A stretch of DNA of 64,000 bases from Streptomyces sp. YS415 (GTDB lineage: Bacteria > Actinomycetota > Actinomycetes > Streptomycetales > Streptomycetaceae), in assembly GCF_023544665.1 (NCBI RefSeq), contig NZ_JAMJFL010000011.1, positions 62,001-126,000 on the forward strand, given 5' to 3'. The translations under genes were made by a program, and so were the position numbers. Below are positions 39,077-48,397 of the stretch, piece by piece. The notes beneath the pieces were generated by a model. It made no database searches and was not told where the DNA came from. It saw only the letters and a list, made by a program, of their open reading frames with translations. Position 1 is the first letter of the stretch; each line of letters begins with the position of its first letter.

Positions 39077-40698
39077 GTCAACGCCCCGATGGCCATCGGC
39101 ACCCCACGGGGGACCCCGGTACGCAGTTGCAGCGCCAGGGCGACGTCCGTCCCGTCGGGCCGGTCGTGGCCGACGAGGTCGGCGACGGTCCAGGCGACCC
39201 GGAGGACCCGGTCGAGGCCGCGGGCGGTCAGTACGCCCCGCTCCAGGCTGCGCTCGGCCTCGTCCATCGCGCCGGACGCGGCGTACCAGCGGCTGCGCAG
39301 CTCCCGGCCCGGCACCTCGCTGTTCGTCCGCCAGGGCGTACCGGCCAGCCGGGCCGCCGCCCGGTCCCTGGCCTGCTGGACCCGGGCCGCCACCGCCGCC
39401 GTGGACTCACCCCGGGCACCGCGCTCGGTCAGCTCCGCGCGGGTGACCCGGTCCACCTCGACCCGCAGGTCCACCCGGTCGAGCAGGGGCCCGGAGAGCC
39501 GGGCCTGGTAGCGGCGGACGACAGCGGGCGGGCACTCGCAGAAGTCGTCGTTCTGGGAGAACCGGCCGCAGGGGCAGGGGTTGGCCGCGAGCACCATCAG
39601 GAACTTCGCCGGGAACCGGACGACGCCCGCGCTGCGCGCGATCACGACGTGCCCGGCCTCCAGGGGCTGGCGCAGGGCATCGAGCGCCTGGCTGCTGAAC
39701 TCGGGTGTCTCGTCCAGGAACAGGACGCCCCGATGGGACAGCGACACCGCACCCGGCCGGGCGATGCCGGGACCGCCGCCGACCAGGGCCTGCATCGTCG
39801 CGGAGTGGTGCGGGGCGCAGTAGGGCGGGACGTCGATCAGGGGCTTGCCCGCGGGCAGCAGTCCCGCCACCGAGTGCACCGCCGTGACCTCCAGCGACTC
39901 CTGCCTGGCCAGCCGGGGCAGGATCGCGGGCAGCCGCTCGGCGAGCATGGTCTTGCCGGCCCCGGGCGGCCCCTCCAGGAACAGATGGTGTCCGCCGGCC
40001 GCGGCGACCTCCACGGCCGTACGGGCCGAGAGCTGGCCCACGACGTCGGCCAGGTCATGGCCGCTGTCCTGCTGGGCCGCTCCGGCGCTGTGCATGCCGG
40101 TGGCCGCGCCCGTGCCGGGCACCCGCAGTCCGGCGAGCAGCGGATCGGGGCGGCCGGGTTCGTGCGGTTCCTCCTCGGGCACGGGCTCGTCGGCCAGGAC
40201 GGCGATCAGCTGGCGCAGGCTGCGCACCCCCAGCACGGAGACCCCGGGCACCAGGGAGGCCTCGGCGGCGGCGCTCTCCGGTACGACCACCTGTTCGTAC
40301 CCGGCGTGGGCGGCGGCCAGCACCGCGGGCAGAATGCCGCGGACGGGCCGCACCCGGCCGTCCAGGCCCAGCTCCCCGATCATCACGATGTCGGCGAGGA
40401 CCCGCGGATCGATCCGTTCCGCCGCGCCCAGGACCGCGCTGGCGACGGCCAGGTCGAAGCCGCTGCCGGCCTTGGGGACCGACGCCGGGCTGAGCCCCAC
40501 CGTCAGCTTCTTCTGCGGCCAGGGCGTGCCCGAGTTGACCACCGCCGCCCGGACCCGGTCCCGGCTCTCGGTCAGGCTCTTGTCGGGCAGGCCGACCAGG
40601 GTGAAGGCCGCCACGCCCGGTTCGAGGTCGGCCTGGACCTCCACCACCACGCCCTCGACTCCGACCAGCGCCACCGAGCAGGTGCGGGCGAACGCCAT
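39073..40698 (-). CDS. YifB/ComM-family Mg-chelatase-like AAA+ ATPase
   Basis: 541-aa protein. The N-terminal Lon-protease-like domain (VEVQADLEPGVAAFTLVGLPDKSLTESRDRVRAAV, KKLTVGLSPASVPKAGSGFDLAVA) is followed by AAA+ Walker A EGPPGAGKTMLAERLP, Walker B GVLFLDETPEF and a Cys-rich NPCPCGRFSQNDDFCEC insert. ComM relatives are helicases aiding branch migration of incoming DNA. It overlaps yraN before it (TGATG) and dprA after it (GTGA). ATG 40698 was chosen; GTG 40701 just before it is equally possible. Confidence 0.94.
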   Translation of the reverse strand: MAFARTCSVALVGVEGVVVEVQADLEPGVAAFTLVGLPDKSLTESRDRVRAAVVNSGTPWPQKKLTVGLSPASVPKAGSGFDLAVASAVLGAAERIDPRVLADIVMIGELGLDGRVRPVRGILPAVLAAAHAGYEQVVVPESAAAEASLVPGVSVLGVRSLRQLIAVLADEPVPEEEPHEPGRPDPLLAGLRVPGTGAATGMHSAGAAQQDSGHDLADVVGQLSARTAVEVAAAGGHHLFLEGPPGAGKTMLAERLPAILPRLARQESLEVTAVHSVAGLLPAGKPLIDVPPYCAPHHSATMQALVGGGPGIARPGAVSLSHRGVLFLDETPEFSSQALDALRQPLEAGHVVIARSAGVVRFPAKFLMVLAANPCPCGRFSQNDDFCECPPAVVRRYQARLSGPLLDRVDLRVEVDRVTRAELTERGARGESTAAVAARVQQARDRAAARLAGTPWRTNSEVPGRELRSRWYAASGAMDEAERSLERGVLTARGLDRVLRVAWTVADLVGHDRPDGTDVALALQLRTGVPRGVPMAIGALT

Positions 40699-41060
40699 CA
40701 CGCCACCCCCCGCACGTGGTCGACCACGGGGGCGCCCCGCTGGGGGAGGAGGACGCCGACGACGTCGATGCGGACGCCGCCGGGTGGCGCCCCTCCATGG
40801 GACTGGATCCAGCGTTCGGCCAGGTTCCGCAGGCGTTCCGCCTTCTCGGGCGTCACCGCGGCCATCGGGTGTTCGAAGCAGTCGCCCCTGCGGGTCTTGA
40901 CCTCGCAGACGACCAGCGCGTCCCCGTCCCGCGCCACGATGTCGATCTCACCAGTGCGGCCGCAGCGCCAGTTGCGCTCCAGGACCGTCATCCCGGCCTC
41001 GGCCAGCCTCCGGGCGGCCAGCCCTTCTCCGTACCTGCCGAGTGCACTGCGTGCGTTCAT
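40698..41060 (-). CDS. YraN family (UPF0102) nuclease-like protein
   Basis: 120-aa protein with a Holliday-junction-resolvase-like nuclease fold. It shows LGRYGEGLAARRLAEAGMTVLERNWRC, GEIDIVARDGDALVVCEVKTRR (E-x-D..E-x-K active-site pattern) and AVTPEKAERLRNLAERW. First gene of the yraN-yifB-dprA operon. ATG 41060 with a GGAGGTGG stretch upstream; the frame extends to 41090 without family similarity. Function not established. Confidence 0.93.
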   Translation of the reverse strand: MNARSALGRYGEGLAARRLAEAGMTVLERNWRCGRTGEIDIVARDGDALVVCEVKTRRGDCFEHPMAAVTPEKAERLRNLAERWIQSHGGAPPGGVRIDVVGVLLPQRGAPVVDHVRGVA

Positions 41061-41148
41061 GTCGGCACCACCTCCGGCACCGACGATCACGCATCCGCCC
41101 CCAAGAAAAGGATCTTGGTGGACAAGTCACTCCCTGTGGATAACTCCG

Positions 41149-41457
41149 TCACCCGCCCGGGAGTTCGAGGTCGCTCTTGTTCAGCTCCTCAATGTTCACG
41201 TCCTTGAACGTGAGCACACGCACCTGCTTCACGAACCGGGCCGGCCGGTACATGTCCCAGACCCAGGCGTCCGCCATGGACACCTCGAAGAACACCTCTC
41301 CCTGGACCGAGTGCACCTGCATCTCGTAGTCGTTGGTCAGATAGAAGCGCCGCTCGGTCTCGATCACGTATTTGAACAGACCGACGACATCGCGGTACTC
41401 CCGGTAGAGCTTGAGCTCCATCTCGGTCTCGTACTTCTCGAGGTCCTCGGCGCTCAT
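41149..41457 (-). CDS. DUF2469 protein, actinobacterial conserved
   Basis: 102-aa acidic cytoplasmic protein found throughout Actinobacteria next to lepB and yraN; function unknown. Strong conservation is expected across MSAEDLEKYETEMELKLYREYRDVVGLFKYVIETERRFYLTNDYE. In mycobacteria the neighbour rnhB (RNase HII) sits between lepB and this gene; here it is replaced by a Nudix gene. ATG 41457 with GGGGAA upstream. Confidence 0.92.
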   Translation of the reverse strand: MSAEDLEKYETEMELKLYREYRDVVGLFKYVIETERRFYLTNDYEMQVHSVQGEVFFEVSMADAWVWDMYRPARFVKQVRVLTFKDVNIEELNKSDLELPGG

Positions 41458-41513
41458 GGCATGTTCCCCTTCAGCCGTGCGATCCACCCATTGTGCGCCA
41501 GCCCCGCGAGCCC

Positions 41514-42029
41514 CTAGACGATTTCGGTGTCCAGGGTCACGGGCCCGGCCGGGGGACCTTCGTCGAGCAGCCTGCGCAGCAGCTCGGCGAGTCTGGTCGG
41601 ATACACCGTCTCATGTGCCTGGCTCAGTTCCTGACACGTCCACCAGCGCGCTCCGGCGACACTGCGCCGCTCCAGCTCGGTGAGGCCCCCGGCCCCGGGC
41701 ACCACGTCCCGCGCCTCCGCCGTACGGGCCAGGTAGTACCACTCGTCCTGGTCCCAGCGGCGGCCGGCGAAGGGGAACGAGCACGTCCGCCGCCAGAGCA
41801 CCGGGCCCAGCTCGACCTCGGTGATGCCGGTCTCCTCGGCGAGTTCCCGCAGCGCGGCCTGTGCCCGGGTCTCGTCGCCCTCGACGCCCCCGCCGGGCGT
41901 GAACCACCAGTCGTCGCTCACATCGTCCGGCTCGTGCCCGTGCAGCAGCAGGATCCGGTCCTCGGGATCCAGCAGAACGACCCGGGCGACCTTGCGCATC
42001 CCGCCCGTGTACGTGTCCTCAGCGGGCAC
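41514..42029 (-). CDS. Nudix hydrolase
   Basis: 171-aa enzyme with a full Nudix box GGGVEGDETRAQAALRELAEETGI (Gx5Ex7REUxEExGU) near residues 60-83. It follows MRKVARVVLLDPEDRILLLHGH and is followed by WRRTCSFPFAGRRWDQDEWYYLAR. Nudix enzymes cleave nucleoside diphosphates linked to other groups; the substrate is unknown. GTG 42029 overlaps the sipZ stop by 11 bp; ATG 41999 is the alternative. In S. lividans a mutT-like gene likewise follows sipZ. Confidence 0.9.
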   Translation of the reverse strand: MPAEDTYTGGMRKVARVVLLDPEDRILLLHGHEPDDVSDDWWFTPGGGVEGDETRAQAALRELAEETGITEVELGPVLWRRTCSFPFAGRRWDQDEWYYLARTAEARDVVPGAGGLTELERRSVAGARWWTCQELSQAHETVYPTRLAELLRRLLDEGPPAGPVTLDTEIV

Positions 42030-42786
42030 CCGCGGACCCCGTCCCGGTACGGGAGCGGCCCAGCCACTTCGCCACCGGCCCGTAGGCCGCACCGCCGAGC
42101 ACCAGCAGGGCGCCCACCACGATCAGGACGCCCATGGTGCGCAGCGGTCCGGGCGAGGAGATCGCGCCCAGTTCCTCGAAGCCGGAGGGGCGCTCCAGCA
42201 TGCCGTCCATCGGCCAGACGACGGCGTCGACCCGGGCGGTCACCGCACCGGTCGCCACCGTGCCGCTCGCGGCGTCGGTCAGATGGGCGGTGGAGTCCAG
42301 CGAGCCGTGCCGCTCGTCACCGAGCAGGAACAGCCGTCCCTTGGGGACGGTCACAGTCGGGAAGTCGGTGGTCGCGGTCAGGCTGCCGTCGGGCAGATAC
42401 GGTTCGTCGATCTTCTTGCCGTCGACGGTCAGCCGGCCGTCCGTGCAGCAGGCGACGGTGTCGCCGCCGACGGCCACCACCCGCTTGAGCACCGGCGCGT
42501 TCGCCCAGGCCGCGTCCTTGAAGACGACGACGTCCCCGCGACGTATCTCGTCCCCGTCGACCCGCTCGGCCAGCACCCGGGCACCGGCGTCGATGGTGGG
42601 CGCCATGGACGTGGTGGGCACGGTGTACGGCCGGTAGACCACCGCCGCCCAGGCGAAGCCGCCCAGGAACAGCACCAGGCCCAGCGCGACCGCGAGGCCG
42701 GACAGCCGCTGTCCGGTCCTGCTGCCCGCCGGGCCTCTGCCTCCGCCGCTCGGCGGGGCCGTACGCGTCGTGCTCTCGCCACCCAT
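42019..42786 (-). CDS. sipZ: type I signal peptidase SipZ
   Basis: 255-aa membrane serine peptidase removing Sec signal peptides. One N-terminal membrane segment (LSGLAVALGLVLFLGGFAWAAVVY), catalytic Ser60 in TVPTTSMAPTI, catalytic Lys101 in PVLKRVVAVGGD, box E LLGDERHGSLDS, and a C-terminal membrane segment (MGVLIVVGALLVLGGAAYG) present. The Ser-box is TTSM rather than PSGSM or PSDSM of its neighbours. Last of four adjacent signal peptidases and likely co-transcribed with the Nudix gene. ATG 42786. Confidence 0.94.
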   Translation of the reverse strand: MGGESTTRTAPPSGGGRGPAGSRTGQRLSGLAVALGLVLFLGGFAWAAVVYRPYTVPTTSMAPTIDAGARVLAERVDGDEIRRGDVVVFKDAAWANAPVLKRVVAVGGDTVACCTDGRLTVDGKKIDEPYLPDGSLTATTDFPTVTVPKGRLFLLGDERHGSLDSTAHLTDAASGTVATGAVTARVDAVVWPMDGMLERPSGFEELGAISSPGPLRTMGVLIVVGALLVLGGAAYGPVAKWLGRSRTGTGSAGAR

Positions 42787-42837
42787 GGGTCCGCACCCTA
42801 CCCGGGGGTACACCCCGGGGTCAGCCCATGGTCTGGA

Positions 42838-43797
42838 TCACTCGGAGCCCTTGCGGGCCCACTTGCGGCGCCACAGAACGAGCGGCACGGCACCGACGAG
42901 GGCGAGTCCCGAGGGGGCGACGGCCGCCGTGTGCGCGCTGAGGTTCTGGTCGAAGGTGTCCGGAACCGGCAGGGTGTCCCAGCGGTTGACCGGCCAGGCC
43001 ACCACGACGGCACGCCCGACGACCTTGTCGACCGGCACCATGCCCTTGTTGGCGTCCGCCTGGTTGTAGCGCGAGTCCCGGGAGTTCTGCCGGTGGTCGC
43101 CCATGACCCACAGGTAGCCCTCGGGGACCTTCACCTTGAACTGGCCGCCGTCGGAGTCGTTGGTGCACGGGGTGTCGCCGGGGTAGATGAACGACGACTC
43201 GTTCAGCGCCTTGCCGTTGATCTTCAGCGGGCCGGTGCCCTTGCACTCGACGGTGTCACCGCCGACGCCGACGACCCGCTTGATCAGGTCCTTCTCCTCG
43301 GCGGACGGCATCAGGCCGATCCAGCTGAGGAAGGTCTGCAGGACGTTCGGGTCGGGCGTGGGCTCGCCGGCCAGCCAGTTGTCGGGGTCGTGGAAGACGA
43401 CGACCTCGCCGCGCTCGGGCTCCGATCCGAACCAGGGGGTGAGCTTGTCGACCAGCACCCGGTCGCCCTGCTGGAGGGTGTTCTGCATCGAGTCGGACGG
43501 GATGGAGAAGGCCTGCACCAGGAACGTCTTGATCAGCAGCGCCAGCACCAGCGCGATACCGATCAGGATGGGCAGCTCCTTCCAGAAGGAGCGTGCCTTG
43601 TTCGCCTTGGGGGCGGAGTCGCCCGGCCCCTGGCCGTCCGTGCGGGCCTGCTCGCCGACCGCCGTGTCCTCGTCGGCCCGGCCGGAGTCACGTCCGGAGG
43701 TCACGGCGCCGTCCGCGCCCGGGCCGGTCGCCTCCGCGGGGCGTCCGCGGTCCTCGCCGTCGTGCCCGGACCGTGCGCCTACCGCCACATCCCCCAC
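42838..43797 (-). CDS. sipY: type I signal peptidase SipY
   Basis: 319-aa signal peptidase. A long acidic/Gly-rich cytoplasmic N-terminus (about 70 residues) precedes the membrane segment (LPILIGIALVLALLIKTFLV). Catalytic Ser103 is in SIPSDSMQNTL and Lys173 in LIKRVVGVGGD; box E is WVMGDHRQNSRDSRY. A short C-terminal membrane segment (LALVGAVPLVLW) and basic tail follow. GTG 43797 has AAGGAG 6 nt upstream. The first 110 bp lie inside the end of sipX. Confidence 0.94.
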   Translation of the reverse strand: MGDVAVGARSGHDGEDRGRPAEATGPGADGAVTSGRDSGRADEDTAVGEQARTDGQGPGDSAPKANKARSFWKELPILIGIALVLALLIKTFLVQAFSIPSDSMQNTLQQGDRVLVDKLTPWFGSEPERGEVVVFHDPDNWLAGEPTPDPNVLQTFLSWIGLMPSAEEKDLIKRVVGVGGDTVECKGTGPLKINGKALNESSFIYPGDTPCTNDSDGGQFKVKVPEGYLWVMGDHRQNSRDSRYNQADANKGMVPVDKVVGRAVVVAWPVNRWDTLPVPDTFDQNLSAHTAAVAPSGLALVGAVPLVLWRRKWARKGSE

Positions 43798-44773
43798 GCC
43801 AACTCCTTACTCTGTGCCACTGCCTGCCCCGAAGGCGGTGCAGGCCCACCACTCCCATAACGAGCGGGAGTTCCGCAGGGCTCGGGAGTCGCATCGGTTC
43901 GTTCGGATCGTCGAAGGCAACCCTATGCGACAGCTGGGGAGCCGCGGTCGATCCGGTGGCCGAGTCGGAGACGGACGCGTACGTTTTCGGTTCGTCCAGG
44001 GTGCCCCAGTGACCGAAGGGCCAGGCGATGACCACGGCGCGGCCGACCACCTCGTCCTCGGAGACCGTGCCGCCGTTCTGGTCCTGGTGGGAGCGGGAGT
44101 CGGCGGAGTCGGCGCGGTGGTCGCCCATCACCCACAGCCGCCCCGGCGGGACGGTGATGTCGAACTCGGTCAGGGACGGGACGTTCCCGGGAAAGAGGTA
44201 GTCCTCCTCCAGCGGGACGCCGTTGACGGTGACCCGCCCTTGCGCGTCGCAGCACGTGACCCGGTCCCCGCCGACGCCGACGACCCGCTTGATCAGGTCC
44301 TTCTCGTTGTCGGACGGCAGCAGGCCGATGAAGGTGAGCCCTTCCTTGACCTGCTTGACGACGACGGGGTCCTCCTTCTTTGCGGTGGGCTGCTCGTCCT
44401 GGAGCCAGCCGCCGGGGTCCTTGAAGACGACGACGTCCCCGCGCTGCGGCTTGGAGCCGAACCACGGGGTGAGCTTGTCGACCAGGACCCGGTCGCCGAT
44501 CTGGATCGTCTGCTCCATCGACCCGGAGGGGATCACGAAGGCCTGGACGAGGAACGTCTTCAGGACCAGCGCGATGAGCACCGCGACCCCGATGAGGAGC
44601 GGTATCTCCTTGATCGCGCTGCGCCGGCGCCGCCGCTTGACCTTGCGCTGCAGCTTGCGCCGCTCCGCGCGGGTCCGGCCGTCGCCGGAGGCGGAGGCCC
44701 GCCGGGAGCCGGTGGGCAGGAGGTCTTCGGCGGCGCTGCTGGGTGCCCCGCGCGGCTTGCCGCGGTTACCCAT
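43688..44773 (-). CDS. sipX: type I signal peptidase SipX with extended C-terminus
   Basis: 361-aa signal peptidase. A basic cytoplasmic start (KLQRKVKRRRRRSAIKEI), membrane segment (LLIGVAVLIALVLKTFLVQAF), Ser85 in VIPSGSMEQTI, Lys162 in LIKRVVGVGGD and box E WVMGDHRADSADSRS are present. A short hydrophobic piece (ELPLVMGVVGL) should end the protein, but the frame runs on for about 55 Arg/Gly-rich residues. That tail is encoded over the sipY ribosome site and first 110 bp of sipY. A lost stop codon is a likely cause. ATG 44773; overlaps the sipW stop by 8 bp. Confidence 0.92.
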   Translation of the reverse strand: MGNRGKPRGAPSSAAEDLLPTGSRRASASGDGRTRAERRKLQRKVKRRRRRSAIKEIPLLIGVAVLIALVLKTFLVQAFVIPSGSMEQTIQIGDRVLVDKLTPWFGSKPQRGDVVVFKDPGGWLQDEQPTAKKEDPVVVKQVKEGLTFIGLLPSDNEKDLIKRVVGVGGDRVTCCDAQGRVTVNGVPLEEDYLFPGNVPSLTEFDITVPPGRLWVMGDHRADSADSRSHQDQNGGTVSEDEVVGRAVVIAWPFGHWGTLDEPKTYASVSDSATGSTAAPQLSHRVAFDDPNEPMRLPSPAELPLVMGVVGLHRLRGRQWHRVRSWRGGCGGRRTVRARRRGPRTPRGGDRPGRGRRRDLRT

Positions 44774-45461
44774 GGCCACCGGCCGGGCCGGGCACGCGCG
44801 CGTAGGCGTCGGGGCGCTCCAGGCGGGTCCAGTGGGCGGTGGGCCAGACGATCCAGTCGGCGCGGCCGATCACGTCCTCGACGGGGATCATGCCGCCACC
44901 CGGGGAGCCCAGGTGGTCGCGGGAGTCGCTGGAGGCGCTGCGGTGGTCGCCGAGGACGAAGAGGCTGCCCGCGGGCACGACGACGTCGAAGGACACGCCG
45001 GACGGGCCGTCCCCGGGGTACAGGAAGGCCGACTCGTCGACCGACCGGCCGTTCACCTGGATCCTCCCCTCCTTGTCGCAGCAGACCACCCGGTCCTCAC
45101 CCACTCCGACCACGCGCTTGATGTAGTCCGCGTCCCCGAAGTACCCGGTTCCGTCGAAGACCACGACATCGCCACGCTGCGGCTGGGCACCGAAACGGTA
45201 CGCCAACTTATTTACGACAACGCGGTCCCCGATCCTCAATCCGCGCTCCATCGATCCGCTGGGGATCTGGAAGGGCTGGAGCACGAACGTGCTGAGCAGC
45301 AGCAGGAAGACCAGGCAGACCAGCAGGGTCAGGGTGACCCGTCCGCCGGGCAGCCACTGGGAGATCCGCGACACCAACGCAAAACGCGACCGGCCCTCCG
45401 TGCCGCGCGGTGCGGGTGCGGAGGAGCGGTCGCGCTCCGTCGGCTGTGCTTCGGTGTCCAT
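44766..45461 (-). CDS. sipW: type I signal peptidase SipW
   Basis: 231-aa signal peptidase, the first of the four. Membrane segment VTLTLLVCLVFLLLLSTFVL, catalytic Ser70 in QIPSGSMERGL, Lys115 in YIKRVVGVGED, box E VLGDHRSASSDSRDH. Unlike SipX, SipY and SipZ it has no C-terminal membrane segment, ending in a hydrophilic GPAGGHG. It lies 44 bp downstream of rplS on the same strand. ATG 45461. Confidence 0.94.
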   Translation of the reverse strand: MDTEAQPTERDRSSAPAPRGTEGRSRFALVSRISQWLPGGRVTLTLLVCLVFLLLLSTFVLQPFQIPSGSMERGLRIGDRVVVNKLAYRFGAQPQRGDVVVFDGTGYFGDADYIKRVVGVGEDRVVCCDKEGRIQVNGRSVDESAFLYPGDGPSGVSFDVVVPAGSLFVLGDHRSASSDSRDHLGSPGGGMIPVEDVIGRADWIVWPTAHWTRLERPDAYARVPGPAGGHG

Positions 45462-45505
45462 CGGGGCCAGATGCTATCCGGCCCCGCTGTGACGTCCTAA
45501 AGCGC

Positions 45506-45856
45506 TCAGTTGTCGCGCTTCTCCTTGATCTTCGCGGCCTTGCCGCGCAGCTCACGGAGGTAGTACAGCTTGGCACGGCGCACGTCACCACGGGTGACGA
45601 GCTCGATCTTCTCCACGATCGGGGTGTGCACCGGGAAGGTGCGCTCGACGCCGACGGAGAAGGAGACCTTGCGGACCGTGAAGGTCTCGCGGACACCGGC
45701 GCCCTGGCGGCGGATGACTACGCCCTTGAACTGCTGCACACGGGAGCGGTTGCCCTCGATGACGCGGACGTGGACGTTGACGGTGTCACCCGGGCGGAAG
45801 GCCGGGACGTCGCTGCGCAGCGACGCGGAGTCGACGGAGTCGAGCAGGTGAGACAT
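45506..45856 (-). CDS. rplS: 50S ribosomal protein L19
   Basis: 116-aa L19, at the 30S-50S interface. SDVPAFRPGDTVNVHVRVIEGNRSRVQQFKGVVIRRQGAGVRETFTVRKVSFSVGVERTFPVHTP and RRAKLYYLRELRGKAAKIKEKR are typical. ATG 45856; the frame is open nine codons further up. It follows trmD by 131 bp with a hairpin (CCCCTGC/GCAGGGG at 45945-45959) in the gap. Confidence 0.97.
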   Translation of the reverse strand: MSHLLDSVDSASLRSDVPAFRPGDTVNVHVRVIEGNRSRVQQFKGVVIRRQGAGVRETFTVRKVSFSVGVERTFPVHTPIVEKIELVTRGDVRRAKLYYLRELRGKAAKIKEKRDN

Positions 45857-45944
45857 GTCGTCTGCTTTCTTCACCCATGCCACAGGTCATAGGCGGGAGT
45901 AGTTTCCAGGAGGATGCTGTTCGCGTCGGGGCGGGCGTCGTGTC

Positions 45945-45959
45945 CCCCTGCGGCAGGGG
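45945..45959 (-). repeat. hairpin in the trmD-rplS gap
   Basis: CCCCTGC (45945-45951) and GCAGGGG (45953-45959) form a 7-bp stem with one unpaired base, so the closing pair opens in practice. It lies in the leader of rplS. It could act as attenuator or processing site. Confidence 0.45.
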
Positions 45960-45987
45960 CGCACGCCGGACGGCGCACAACAGCTGC

Positions 45988-46820
<833 letters not shown>

Positions 46821-46821
<1 letters not shown>

Positions 46822-47363
46822 CAGGACTCGTCCCGCGAGGAGGCGATCTCCGCCTGGTCGTCGATCAGGCCGGGCGGCGGGTCGATGACCGCCTTCTGCT
46901 CGGCGAGGTCGATCTCGGTGACGATCTCCTGCACGAACGGGATCATCACCTCGCTGCCGTCGGGGCGCTCGACGATGAACAGGTCCTGCGAGGGCAGATG
47001 CGAGATCTCGGTGATCCGGCCGACCTCCTCGCCGTCCTTGGTGACCACGTCCAGGTCCATCAGCTGGTGGTCGTAGTACTCGTCCTCCTCCTCGGGCAGT
47101 TCGTCGGGGTCGACGTCCGCGATGAGGAGGATGTTGCGCAGGGCCTCGGCACCGGTGCGGTCGCGCACGCCCTCGAAGCGCAGGAGCAGCCGACCGCTGT
47201 GCACCCGGCCGGTCTCGATGGTGAGCGGGCCCGCGGATGCGGGATCGGTGGCCAGGACGGCCCCGGGGGCGAGCCGGAGTTCCGGCTCGTCGGTACGTAC
47301 CTCGACGGTGACCTCGCCCTTGATGCCGTGGGCGCGGCCGATCCGGGCGACTACGAGCTGCAC
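46821..47363 (-). CDS. rimM: ribosome maturation factor RimM
   Basis: 180-aa 16S rRNA-processing protein that binds S19 during 30S assembly. N-terminal domain LVVARIGRAHGIKGEVTVEVRTDEPELR and the PRC-barrel (EYYDHQLMDLDVVTKDGEEVGRITEISHLPSQDLFIVERPDGSEVMIPFVQEIVTEIDLAEQ) are clear. GTG 47363 with AGGAG about 12 nt before it; an upstream open frame to 47495 shows no similarity. Confidence 0.95.
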
Positions 47364-47451
47364 TTTTCGAAGATCTCCTGTCGTACGTACGACTGCGGGC
47401 CGGGGACGGCCCAGTGGCCCTCCCCGGCCCGAGCCGGTGCTGCGTTCGGCG

Positions 47452-47691
47452 TCAGCGGACGTGGTCCACGTCGACGAGGTCGACACGGACACCACGGCCG
47501 CCGATGGCGCCCACGACGGTGCGCAGAGCGCGTGCGGTGCGGCCGTTGCGGCCGATCACCTTGCCGAGGTCGTCCGGGTGGACCCGGACCTCGAGCACGC
47601 GTCCGCGGCGCAGGTTGCGGGATGCGACCTGCACATCGTCAGGGTTGTCGACGATGCCCTTCACGAGGTGCTCGAGAGCCTCCTCGAGCAT
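47452..47691 (-). CDS. khpA: KH-domain RNA-binding protein KhpA
   Basis: 79-aa single type II KH domain. The RNA-binding loop GxxG reads IGRNGRTARALRTVVGAI. The N-terminus MLEEALEHLVKGIVDNPDDVQV is typical of KhpA/YlqC. It lies 2 bp downstream of rpsP and 88 bp before rimM, the standard bacterial order rpsP-khpA-rimM-trmD-rplS. Confidence 0.95.
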   Translation of the reverse strand: MLEEALEHLVKGIVDNPDDVQVASRNLRRGRVLEVRVHPDDLGKVIGRNGRTARALRTVVGAIGGRGVRVDLVDVDHVR

Positions 47692-47693
47692 GC

Positions 47694-48113
47694 TCAGGCC
47701 TCGGTCGACTCGGACTCAGCCGCAGCCTCGTCCTTCTTGTCGGCCTTCTTCTTCTGGGTGATGGCCTCACCCTTGCCCTCGTCGTCGCCGCCCAGGGCCT
47801 CGAACGAGGGGCGCGCGGCCTTCTCGGCCGGCTGGAGCAGCGGCGCCGGGGCGGGCTCGCCCTTGAACTTCTGCCAGTCGCCGGTCTTCTTGAGGATGGC
47901 GAGGACGGGCTCGGTCGGCTGGGCGCCGACGGAGAGCCAGTACGCGACACGCTCGGCGTCGACCTCGATGCGCGACGGGTTCTGCACCGGGTGGTACAGG
48001 CCGATCTCCTCGATCGCACGACCGTCACGACGGGTGCGGGAGTCGGCGACGACGATGCGGTAGTGAGGCGAACGGATCTTGCCCAGACGCTTCAGCTTGA
48101 TCTTGACTGCCAC
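47694..48113 (-). CDS. rpsP: 30S ribosomal protein S16
   Basis: 139-aa S16. The body AVKIKLKRLGKIRSPHYRIVVADSRTRRDGRAIEEIGLYHP..PSRIEVDAERVAYWLSVGAQPTEPVLAILKKTGDWQKFKG is typical. A ~50-residue charged tail rich in Ala, Lys and Glu (KKKADKKDEAAAESESTEA) is the actinobacterial extension. First gene of the rpsP-to-sipX block. ATG 48113. Confidence 0.97.
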   Translation of the reverse strand: MAVKIKLKRLGKIRSPHYRIVVADSRTRRDGRAIEEIGLYHPVQNPSRIEVDAERVAYWLSVGAQPTEPVLAILKKTGDWQKFKGEPAPAPLLQPAEKAARPSFEALGGDDEGKGEAITQKKKADKKDEAAAESESTEA

Positions 48114-48397
48114 GGGAGTGGGTTCTCCTGGATTTGACGTGGTTGGGCACGGCGAGACGGCCGCGTGGGGTTGCGGTACCCGAGTGCCCGATGGACGCGT
48201 CAGCCGGAGGCGAGAGGGTTCCTGTGCGGCTGTCGAGTACAGCTAGCCATTGTGCCACACCCGGCGGCCCGCTTCGGACCGAGGGCCTGGGCGGCGGGCA
48301 TGGCTGAGGCGCACCCGGCGCGGAGGTGAGGAACGTCGGGTGCGCAGTCGGCGTCGCCGACCGCACCGGCAGCCACGAGATGCCGGTACTGGTCGGA

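Noticed and set aside
38494..41517. 1007-codon open frame on the plus strand
   Set aside because: Antisense shadow of dprA, yifB and yraN, and dominated by Arg/Pro runs.
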